Part shown: piece by piece, positions 1 through 5,348 of the stretch | Position numbering within the stretch: the stretch's first letter is position 1 | Layout: each line of letters begins with the position of its first letter | Assembly: GCA_030618925.1 (NCBI GenBank) | Contig: JAUXCK010000230.1 | Location: forward strand, 1 to 5,348 | DNA length: 5,348 nucleotides | Direction: 5' to 3' | DNA from: Desulfobacteraceae bacterium | Lineage (GTDB): Bacteria; Desulfobacterota; Desulfobacteria; Desulfobacterales; SURF-7 | The notes under the pieces: model-generated | Databases searched by the model: none | Told to the model about the DNA's origin: nothing | Seen by the model: only the letters and a program-made list of their open reading frames with translations | Program-made: the position numbers and the translations under genes

Positions 1-2242
1 CATCATTAATTTTTTGACAAAGATCCGTGGGGCCGGGCAATGGTTTCCCATCCAGGGTGAGGACCGGAACAGCGCCGATCAGTGAATTGGTCATCAGGAC
101 CTGGTCGGCGGCAGCAAGGTCCCGGGGGAAAATCTTTTTCCGTTCCACTCTGTATCCCTGCCGGGTCAGAAACCGGATGACGGCGCCTTCCATGATGCCG
201 GGGAGCACTGCATGGGATTGGGGCAATATGATCCTTTTTCCTTTGGTCAGCAGAAGGTTGGCGGTGTGGGTCTCCGATACGCTGCCGTCCGGATTCAGAA
301 TCAGGGCTTCATCCGCCCCTGCACGGTCTGCCCATCTGCCTGCAAGGTGGTAGTAAAGGTAGTTGAGGGTCTTGTGGTTTGCCAGAGGTGTCTGACGCGG
401 CTCCGGATAAACTGAAAGGGCCAGGCCGGGGGCATTTTTTTCGACCAGGCGATGGGTATACGGCCTGGCCATCACCGCCAGGGTGTGGTTAAAAGGAGGG
501 GTCTCCCGGTCGCCGCTTGTGGCCATGATTTTTACAGCTGCCGTTTTTTCTCCAAGGGTGTTCGCGCAAATCACCTGATCAATGATGTCTTCCCAGGTCA
601 AATCCGGAACGTCATGGAAAAAAAGAGCCCGCCAGGCGGCATTAAACCGCTCCATGTGCTCCGACAGATAGCACGGCCTGCCCTGGTTGACCCGGATGGT
701 TTCAAAAAAACCGTACCCGTATTGAACCCCTTTGTCAGCAAGCGGAACAGCCGCTTCCTCTTCTGGTTTCAGGCCACCGTTCATCCAGACCATACGCCTT
801 TCTGCGGATAATGGCGTGTTCTCATTAAAGATGTCCATCAGGGTGCGGCCCTTGTGCAGGGTTTCTTCAACCTCGTCGCCGGGATCCGAGTCATACACGA
901 TTCCGCCGCCCACAGAAAAAATGATTTTATTGTTTTTAAGTGTTGCGGTACGGATGGCGATGGACAGATCCATTGTATCATGAAAACCAATGTACCCGAT
1001 TGACCCTGTATAGATGTGACGCCTTACGGGTTCACATTCATCTATGATTTCCATTGCTCTTATTTTCGGGCATCCGGTGATGGAGCCCCCTGGAAAAGCG
1101 GCAGAGATTAAATCCACGGCATCCTTTCCTTTTGCCAGCTCGCCCTGGACGATCGAAACCAGGTGGAAAACATTTTCATATGCCTCCAGCCTTTTGTGCT
1201 CTACAACCCGGACAGAACCGCCTTTGCAGACCTTTCCAATATCATTTCGAAGAAGATCAACAATCATGGAAAGCTCTGCATCATCTTTTTTGCTTTCAGA
1301 TAGTGCACGCCCGAGGCGGGCATCCGCTTCTGCGGTTTTTCCCCTTGGGCGGGTTCCCTTGATGGGCCTGGTTTCCACCCGGGTCCCGGTTTGCCGGATA
1401 AACCGCTCCGGTGAAGTGGAAACAATCTGATGGTCACCGGCTTGAACGTAGGCAAAAAATGGTGCCGGGTTGGCATGATACAAAGATGTGAACAGGCTGA
1501 AGCCGTCACCTGAAAAGTCCATTTCAAAGCGCTGGGACATGTTGACCTGATACACATGACCTGCGGCAATATAGTCTTTGATTTTATTGATGGACGCCAT
1601 GTAGGCATCCTTCATAAAGTTTGATTTGAAGCCATGGGTATTGCCCCTGAAGCCTTGATCTTCCGGCAGATCTGATGAAAGGGTCTGGTAGAATATTTTT
1701 CGGTCCGCCTCGACTGTATCCGTGCCGGCAACACTTCGTTTGGGAATGCACAGAAATGACCGCTGTTTTTTTTTATCGTGCACAAGAATAATGGTCGGGG
1801 AAAAAAAACAGACCTGCGGCAGACCCAGATCATCTATGGCTGTGCGTGGCAGGTTTTCCAGGTGATCCTTTAAATCATAGGCAAGGTAGCCGAACAACCC
1901 CGTTGCAACCGGCACCGGCAGCCCGGGGAGATTTTGCCTGAAATGGCGAAGCACCATTCTAAGGGCAGTGAATGGATCGGCCCTGAAATCAATCTGCTGG
2001 TTGTTCACCTGAAGGTTTATGTTCCGGCCATGCCCTGTTAAACTCAGCCAGGGCCTTGCGCCCAGGATATGATAACGGGCACAATCAAGATCTCCGCCGC
2101 TCAAGAGAAGTACGGTTCCCGGATCCTTTGCAAATCGGCCCGCAGTCCGGAGAAACGGTTCTTTCAGCTGAATCTCTTCAATGTGAACCCCGTTAATTTC
2201 CGGAGATATTTTTTTAATGTCATCAGGGGTTTTCTGATTCAT
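1..2242 (-). CDS. pabBC: Fused aminodeoxychorismate synthase component I / aminodeoxychorismate lyase (PabB-PabC), 3' end cut by window edge
   Basis: This bifunctional cytoplasmic enzyme should convert chorismate plus PabA-delivered ammonia to 4-amino-4-deoxychorismate, then eliminate pyruvate to give 4-aminobenzoate for folate. The frame is open for 747 codons and must end just past the left edge. Residues about 1-190 are the PabB N-terminal domain. Residues 207-470 are the chorismate-binding domain, with YQVNMSQRF (231-239), PIKGT (293-297), ELSMIVDLLRND (323-334), FPGGSITGCPK (383-393) and GGGIVYDSDPGDE (445-457). Lys295 in PIKGT is the residue known as the nucleophile in PabB; anthranilate synthase TrpE has PIAGT, so this is PabB. 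From about 485 a class IV PLP-fold lyase follows, with Lys624 in HKTLNY as the likely PLP lysine and Glu657 in SVSETHTANLL. The start is the ATG overlapping the pabA stop as ATGA, with AAGG eight bases upstream inside pabA, which suggests translational coupling. The enzyme assignment is firm; activity of the lyase half is inferred. Confidence 0.95.
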   Translation of the reverse strand, partial: MNQKTPDDIKKISPEINGVHIEEIQLKEPFLRTAGRFAKDPGTVLLLSGGDLDCARYHILGARPWLSLTGHGRNINLQVNNQQIDFRADPFTALRMVLRHFRQNLPGLPVPVATGLFGYLAYDLKDHLENLPRTAIDDLGLPQVCFFSPTIILVHDKKKQRSFLCIPKRSVAGTDTVEADRKIFYQTLSSDLPEDQGFRGNTHGFKSNFMKDAYMASINKIKDYIAAGHVYQVNMSQRFEMDFSGDGFSLFTSLYHANPAPFFAYVQAGDHQIVSTSPERFIRQTGTRVETRPIKGTRPRGKTAEADARLGRALSESKKDDAELSMIVDLLRNDIGKVCKGGSVRVVEHKRLEAYENVFHLVSIVQGELAKGKDAVDLISAAFPGGSITGCPKIRAMEIIDECEPVRRHIYTGSIGYIGFHDTMDLSIAIRTATLKNNKIIFSVGGGIVYDSDPGDEVEETLHKGRTLMDIFNENTPLSAERRMVWMNGGLKPEEEAAVPLADKGVQYGYGFFETIRVNQGRPCYLSEHMERFNAAWRALFFHDVPDLTWEDIIDQVICANTLGEKTAAVKIMATSGDRETPPFNHTLAVMARPYTHRLVEKNAPGLALSVYPEPRQTPLANHKTLNYLYYHLAGRWADRAGADEALILNPDGSVSETHTANLLLTKGKRIILPQSHAVLPGIMEGAVIRFLTRQGYRVERKKIFPRDLAAADQVLMTNSLIGAVPVLTLDGKPLPGPTDLCQKIND

Positions 2243-2925
2243 TCTTTGTGCCTTTTTTTTGCAATATTGCAGGAACCATAATCCCAATCAAGGTTTCTCA
2301 CCGGATTTTTCAAGCCACCCAGGCTTAAAAAATTTTCCACCAGGGTGAAGCCGTATTCCGTCATAAAACTCTCTGGATGGAATTGAACCCCATGCAGCGG
2401 GAACTCAGGATGAGACAGTCCCATGATCACGCCGTCCCTGCTCTGAGCCGTCACTTCGAGTTCAATGCCGTTGAACCGGCTCATCAGAGAATGATAACGG
2501 GCGGCAACAAAAGGGGAAGGGACTTTCTTAAAAATATACTGATTTTTATGAAAGATCCGGCTGGTCTTGCCGTGCGTCGGCACAGGCGCCCGTGTGGTTG
2601 TGCCCCCAAAGGCCTCATTAATGCACTGCATGCCGAGGCAGACCCCTAGAATGGGAATTTTTTGGTAAAAGGCTTCAATGAGCGATATTGAAATACCTGC
2701 GTGAGCAGGGTCCCTTGGCCCCGGGCTGACCAGGATATAATCGGGATCAAGGTGCTTGATCCGGGCCAGGGATATTTTGTCACACCGGTGCACATCAATG
2801 AAAAGGGAATATTGCATAAACATCTGTACCAGGTTATGGGTAAAGGAATCGTAGTTGTCTATTACAAGTAACCTTGGTACAAGTACCCTTGGGACAAGCC
2901 GTTTTGAAGCAGCCCGTTTTTTCAC
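2239..2925 (-). CDS. pabA: Aminodeoxychorismate synthase component II, glutamine amidotransferase (PabA/TrpG family)
   Basis: This class I glutamine amidotransferase hydrolyses glutamine and passes ammonia to the PabB domain encoded next. Its 228 residues are slightly longer than the usual ~190. Visible motifs are DNYDSFTHNL (23-32), the oxyanion stretch SPGPRDP (67-73), nucleophile Cys96 in GVCLGMQ, HGKTS (118-122), RYHSL (143-147) and the His183-x-Glu185 dyad in QFHPES, so the catalytic triad is complete. The start is GTG at 2925, supported by AGGGGG six bases upstream; no later in-frame ATG, GTG or TTG precedes the conserved core. This gives a basic N-terminal extension of about 17 residues containing VPRVLVPRLL, encoded by a 15-base tandem repeat. 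The stop overlaps the pabB start. PabA and TrpG cannot be separated by sequence alone, and some bacteria share one subunit between both pathways; the neighbour here argues for the PABA role. Confidence 0.95.
   Translation of the reverse strand: MKKRAASKRLVPRVLVPRLLVIDNYDSFTHNLVQMFMQYSLFIDVHRCDKISLARIKHLDPDYILVSPGPRDPAHAGISISLIEAFYQKIPILGVCLGMQCINEAFGGTTTRAPVPTHGKTSRIFHKNQYIFKKVPSPFVAARYHSLMSRFNGIELEVTAQSRDGVIMGLSHPEFPLHGVQFHPESFMTEYGFTLVENFLSLGGLKNPVRNLDWDYGSCNIAKKRHKE
2866..2895 (-). repeat. Two-copy 15-base tandem repeat inside the 5' end of pabA
   Basis: Units 2866-2880 and 2881-2895 match at 13 of 15 positions, and the flanking ACAAG occurs three times at 15-base spacing (2864, 2879, 2894). 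Because the unit is a multiple of three, it encodes VPRVL-VPRLL in frame and accounts for over half of the N-terminal extension of PabA. The pattern suggests a slippage duplication; any functional effect is unknown. Confidence 0.8.
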
Positions 2926-2931
2926 TGTGGA

Positions 2932-2937
2932 CCCCCT
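2932..2937 (-). promoter_or_regulatory. Shine-Dalgarno sequence of pabA
   Basis: AGGGGG on the minus strand lies six bases before the GTG codon at 2925 and is the strongest ribosome binding site in the window. It decides the GTG start. It lies just beyond the T-tract of the upstream hairpin, so it is present only in transcripts that read through that hairpin. It is also complementary to a stretch near the 5' end of the same leader (3033-3042). Confidence 0.75.
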
Positions 2938-2939
2938 AT

Positions 2940-2978
2940 AAAAAGAAAAGCCATCCGGCCGGAGTCTGGATGGCTTTT
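2940..2978 (-). terminator. Intrinsic terminator hairpin in the pabA leader (candidate attenuator)
   Basis: Read on the minus strand, AAAAGCCATCC (2978-2968) and GGATGGCTTTT (2956-2946) form a perfect 11-bp stem around an 11-base loop that is itself G+C rich. The 3' arm runs into TTTTCTTTTT (2949-2940). This is the form of a Rho-independent terminator pointing toward pabA. No minus-strand gene that needs ending lies upstream, because the neighbour on that side is the divergent radical SAM gene. It sits between the pab promoter and the pabA ribosome binding site, so an attenuator role is the natural reading. On the plus strand the T-run is only four bases and no plus-strand gene precedes it. 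Confidence 0.8.
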
Positions 2979-2980
2979 GC

Positions 2981-3031
2981 CTATTGCATAACTCGGTAAT
3001 ATCTATTCGGTTTCCATTGAAACCATTCCAT
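2981..3031 (-). CDS. Aromatic-rich leader peptide of the pab operon (candidate)
   Basis: A 16-codon frame from ATG 3031 to TAG 2981 encodes MEWFQWKPNRYYRVMQ, with two Trp, one Phe and an adjacent Tyr pair: five aromatic residues in sixteen. Its stop is two bases before the 5' arm of the terminator hairpin, and it starts about 29 bases after the predicted transcription start. The arrangement matches known attenuation leader peptides (trpL, pheL, pheST leader), whose residues report the charging of their tRNAs. The ribosome binding site is poor: only GAG ten bases before the ATG. That is the main weakness of the call, together with the short length, which gives no coding statistics. Function is inferred from position and composition only. 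Confidence 0.6.
   Translation of the reverse strand: MEWFQWKPNRYYRVMQ
3009..3024 (-). promoter_or_regulatory. Small hairpin inside the leader peptide frame
   Basis: GGTTTC-AATG-GAAACC is a perfect 6-bp stem with a four-base loop, spanning codons 3 to 8 of the leader peptide (from the end of Trp3 to the start of Pro8) and including Phe4 and Trp6. It could act as the early pause or 1:2-type hairpin of an attenuator, since a ribosome on codons 3-8 would melt it. The stem itself is visible; the role is inferred. Confidence 0.5.
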
Positions 3032-3066
3032 GATATGGGGTCTCAAGGGAAGCCTCTTTTTTTGCA

Positions 3067-3095
3067 TTTATAGCTGAATCCGGTGCGCGGGTCAA
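3067..3095 (-). promoter_or_regulatory. Sigma70-type promoter of the pab operon
   Basis: On the minus strand TTGACC (3095-3090) and TATAAA (3072-3067) are separated by exactly 17 bases, with five of six matches to consensus in each box. Transcription would begin near 3060, giving an untranslated and leader region of about 135 bases before pabA. The -35 box ends 51 bases from the start codon of the divergent radical SAM gene, so regulators bound here could affect both directions. Confidence 0.75.
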
Positions 3096-3145
3096 GGCGT
3101 ATCCCACATCAACGGTTATGTGCTGAAAACATGGGAAAATAACGC

Positions 3146-4435
3146 ATGGACAGAGACATTGCGGTCACGGCAGTGGCTGCAAACGCTGACGGAGAAATTT
3201 TTGAGCTTGAGGGATATGCAGCCGTCGGGATGGCTGGATCTTCCCTTGTTATCCTCACCAGGGATAAAACAGAAACCATGCCTTTTGGCGGCGAATTCAT
3301 GCGCCTGCCGGACCGTGTTCCCCTTGTTTTCAATCTAAGCCAAAACCGATTTGAAACACTGACGAAAAATCCCCATCAGCCCGGCGAGCCCATTTTTCCG
3401 GTGGCGGCCTTTAATTCACCCGGTTATGTCAATTCCTATACCTGTGCATATGAAGAGGGTGCGGATGCAGATTACCTGCCCCTTTTCTCATACGGTGCCA
3501 TGGGATGGGACAATGGAGAGTTCTGCTCGGCCGTCATCCAGGTCGACCGGGAGAGACGGCAGGACCTTCGCCTCATGAACCTGGAGAAGGTTAAGGCCGG
3601 TATAAAGGCCATGGAAATCAGGCTGCCGGAGAACAGATTGAGACAGCATCTTGAGAAATGTGCAATTGAATACGGCTGTCCGGCGGCCAAAAACTTCTTC
3701 ATCGGAAGATGTGAAGCCCCGCTGCCCGTTTCTCAGAATTGCAATGCAAGATGCCTGGGGTGCATATCCCTTCAGAAGGAGGGCGTCATGTCCGCTCCCC
3801 AGGAACGGATCGGATTTACCCCGACGCCGGAAGAAATCGCCGGGGTTGCCCTTGCGCATATGAGGAAGGTTGACCAGAGTATTGTGAGTTTCGGCCAGGG
3901 GTGCGAGGGGGATCCACTGTTGGCCGGACCGGTTGTTTTAAAGGCCATCGAACGGATACGCTCGGCCACGGACCAGGGGACAATCAACATGAACACCAAC
4001 GGCAGTCGACCCGAGATGCTCAAAGAATTGTTTGACGCGGGCCTTGACAGTATCCGGGTGAGCATCAACAGTGTGCAGGAACCCTGCTATAATGCCTATT
4101 TCAGGCCTGGCGGATATGGATTCCAGGAAGTGAGGGAGAGTATAGACACGGCGCTTCGAATGAATAAATTTGTGTCCCTCAATTATTTAAACTGTCCTGG
4201 CGTGACCGATGCCCCGGAGGAAATTGCCCTGTTTGATGAATTTTTAACCCAGCATCCGGTCCATCTGATTCAGTGGCGTAATCTTAACTTTGACCCTCTC
4301 AGGTACTGGAAACACATGTGTGATGCTGCACCGCTCGGAGCCCCTGTTGGCATGAAAATGGTACTGAAACAAATCCGAAATCGGTTTCCGGCTGTGAAAC
4401 ACGGATATTTCAATCCACCTAAGGAAAAATTCTAG
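3146..4435 (+). CDS. Radical SAM protein of unknown function
   Basis: This 429-residue protein has the radical SAM signature CNARCLGC (Cys199, Cys203, Cys206), which binds the 4Fe-4S cluster that cleaves S-adenosylmethionine. A glycine-rich FGQGCEGDP (249-257) fits the SAM-binding GGE-type strand region, and NMNTNGS (281-287) and DSIRVSINS (301-309) fit later strands of the partial TIM barrel. The barrel is preceded by an unusually long N-terminal region of about 195 residues that I do not recognise. It contains Cys100, Cys127, Cys172, Cys178 and Cys189, and GYAAVGMAG near its start. The C-terminus after residue 380 is short, with no clear second cluster motif. A TAA directly before ATG 3146 excludes a longer in-frame start; GGGA nine bases upstream is a modest ribosome binding site. 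No convincing plus-strand promoter was found. The substrate is unknown; the superfamily is certain. Confidence 0.92.
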   Translation: MDRDIAVTAVAANADGEIFELEGYAAVGMAGSSLVILTRDKTETMPFGGEFMRLPDRVPLVFNLSQNRFETLTKNPHQPGEPIFPVAAFNSPGYVNSYTCAYEEGADADYLPLFSYGAMGWDNGEFCSAVIQVDRERRQDLRLMNLEKVKAGIKAMEIRLPENRLRQHLEKCAIEYGCPAAKNFFIGRCEAPLPVSQNCNARCLGCISLQKEGVMSAPQERIGFTPTPEEIAGVALAHMRKVDQSIVSFGQGCEGDPLLAGPVVLKAIERIRSATDQGTINMNTNGSRPEMLKELFDAGLDSIRVSINSVQEPCYNAYFRPGGYGFQEVRESIDTALRMNKFVSLNYLNCPGVTDAPEEIALFDEFLTQHPVHLIQWRNLNFDPLRYWKHMCDAAPLGAPVGMKMVLKQIRNRFPAVKHGYFNPPKEKF

Positions 4436-4594
4436 CGCCTGCGCCTGTTTAACGAAGGACGAGACAAAGCAGGGTGTTTGAAGGTCGGGTGCTCGATATG
4501 CGGCATCCAGGCAGCTAAAAGTGTTTATGCGGTTTGTTCCTGACAGACAAAAAACAAGTTGATTTTTCTCACCTCTTTGAATTATCAAACATGC
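4436..4594 (+). other. Intergenic gap between the two radical SAM genes
   Basis: No terminator, RNA gene or convincing promoter is visible in these 159 bases. In the frame of the upstream gene the sequence stays open for 35 codons after the TAG stop, until TGA at 4541-4543, and reads as a cysteine-containing stretch (GCLKVGCSICG). There is no good ribosome binding site before the ATG at 4595. With no terminator seen, co-transcription of the two genes is possible. Confidence 0.5.
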
Positions 4595-5348
4595 ATGACA
4601 GACATTTTTCTTGTACAGCCTCCTATCCGGGATTTCTACCTCACCTCAAAACGAACCATTCCCTATGGACTGGCCTCTATCGCTTCCACACTGATCCAAC
4701 ATGATTTTACGACAACTCTCTTCGACGCTCTGGCAACGCCCAAATCACATGTCCTTGAACTGCCGGAGGAAATGCATTATCTCAAGGCGTTTTACGGGGA
4801 ACCCGACCTTTCCCCCTTTGCGCTTTTCCACCATTTCCGACAGTTTGGCTACAGCTTTGAACATATCGGAAAAATGGCCAGTGCGTCAGGTGCATTTCTG
4901 GTGGGTATTTCTTCTCTTTTCACAGCCTATAGTGATCTGGCGATGAAAACAGCCGAAGTGATCAAGGCGGCTCATCCAGACTGCAAGGTTGTCCTCGGAG
5001 GCCATCATCCGACGTCCATGCCGGAATCTTGTATGGCCTGCACGGCTGTTGATTACCTTATTCGAGGCGAAGGGGAATTTGCCATGCCTCTTCTGGCCAG
5101 GGCCATAAGGAATGGCCGGGAGCTGGACAGGGTACCGGGGGTGGTCTATCGGAAAACAAAACACAGCCTCCATGTCAGCCCGCCTGCCATGGTGGAAAAC
5201 CCCGATCAATTTCCCCTGCCCGCCATACAGCTGATAAAACATTCCTTTTATAAACGAAAGAAAGCAGGCAGCACGGTGATCGTCACAAGCAGGGGCTGCC
5301 CCATGCACTGTTCTTACTGCTCAATCGGGGCCTCCGGGCTGACGTACA
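4595..5348 (+). CDS. Cobalamin-binding-type (class B) radical SAM enzyme, 3' end cut by window edge
   Basis: Only the first 251 codons are in the window. The N-terminal part resembles the B12-binding Rossmann domain common to this class: DIFLVQPP (3-10), IPYGLASIASTL (22-33), LFDAL (42-46), GISSLFT (104-110), VVLGGHHPT (132-140) and YLIRGEGE (154-161). It lacks DxHxxG, as is usual in class B enzymes that bind cobalamin without a protein histidine ligand. The radical SAM signature CPMHCSYC (Cys235, Cys239, Cys242) follows, so the catalytic barrel is mostly beyond the right edge. Family members include methylases, cyclases and many unassigned enzymes, so no substrate can be given. The start is ATG 4595, directly before the conserved first strand. 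The ATG at 4591 is in another frame, and an in-frame TTG at 4577 is less likely. The ribosome binding site is weak or absent. Confidence 0.88.
   Translation, partial: MTDIFLVQPPIRDFYLTSKRTIPYGLASIASTLIQHDFTTTLFDALATPKSHVLELPEEMHYLKAFYGEPDLSPFALFHHFRQFGYSFEHIGKMASASGAFLVGISSLFTAYSDLAMKTAEVIKAAHPDCKVVLGGHHPTSMPESCMACTAVDYLIRGEGEFAMPLLARAIRNGRELDRVPGVVYRKTKHSLHVSPPAMVENPDQFPLPAIQLIKHSFYKRKKAGSTVIVTSRGCPMHCSYCSIGASGLTY

Noticed and set aside
27..983. Plus-strand open frames opposite the PabC half
   Set aside because: They are antisense to a clear coding region, low in plausible composition and lack ribosome binding sites; judged to be shadows.
1264..1833. Two minus-strand open frames (1264-1608 and 1612-1833) within the pabBC region
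   Set aside because: They are in a different frame from the continuous PabB-PabC reading, which carries all the family motifs; their translations resemble no protein.
1..2242. Possible anthranilate synthase TrpE instead of PabB
   Set aside because: The active-site motif is PIKGT with lysine, not PIAGT, and a class IV lyase domain follows.
2946..2978. The hairpin as a plus-strand terminator
   Set aside because: The plus-strand tail is only TTTT followed by GCC, and no plus-strand gene lies upstream to be terminated.
3004..3027. Alternative leader frame ATG GTT TCA ATG ... TAG (MVSMETE) on the minus strand
   Set aside because: It is only seven codons with no aromatic run and no ribosome binding site; the overlapping 16-codon frame fits the terminator position much better.
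3120..3338. Plus-strand frame starting at ATG 3120, overlapping the radical SAM gene start
   Set aside because: It is in another frame and runs into the coding sequence of the radical SAM gene without any recognisable motif.
4548..4569. A-run and T-run around CAAGTTG as a terminator after the first radical SAM gene
   Set aside because: Pairing would be almost wholly A-T with no room for a proper loop, so it is not a credible stem.

Overview
The window looks like ordinary bacterial chromosome of about 50% G+C. It has two divergent gene groups around a 220-base intergenic region. The fused PabB-PabC enzyme and the pair of radical SAM genes would fit an anaerobe of the Desulfobacterota (former Deltaproteobacteria). 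That placement rests on gene content and style only; there is no rRNA or other marker.

Left half, minus strand, transcribed leftward: pabA (2239-2925, GTG start), then a fused pabB-pabC gene (1-2242, running off the left edge) that overlaps pabA by four bases (ATGA). Together they encode the route from chorismate plus glutamine to 4-aminobenzoate, the folate precursor. PabA supplies ammonia, the PabB half makes 4-amino-4-deoxychorismate, and the PabC half releases pyruvate to give PABA. The long fused frame is open for all 747 visible codons.

Middle, 2926-3145: on the minus strand this holds what looks like a complete regulatory leader for the pab operon. In transcription order there is a sigma70-type promoter (TTGACC, 17 bases, TATAAA), then a 16-codon open frame encoding MEWFQWKPNRYYRVMQ with five aromatic residues. 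Two bases after its stop comes a perfect 11-bp hairpin followed by a T-rich tract, and then the pabA ribosome binding site and GTG start. This has the layout of an amino-acid attenuator of the trp/phe type, but in front of a PABA operon. It is the most interesting thing in the window.

Right half, plus strand: a 429-residue radical SAM protein of unknown function (3146-4435). After a 159-base gap comes the first 251 codons of a cobalamin-binding-type radical SAM enzyme (4595 to the right edge). The two may be co-transcribed, but their substrates cannot be told from the sequence and I see no firm link to PABA synthesis.

No tRNA, rRNA, CRISPR array, insertion sequence or attachment site was seen.
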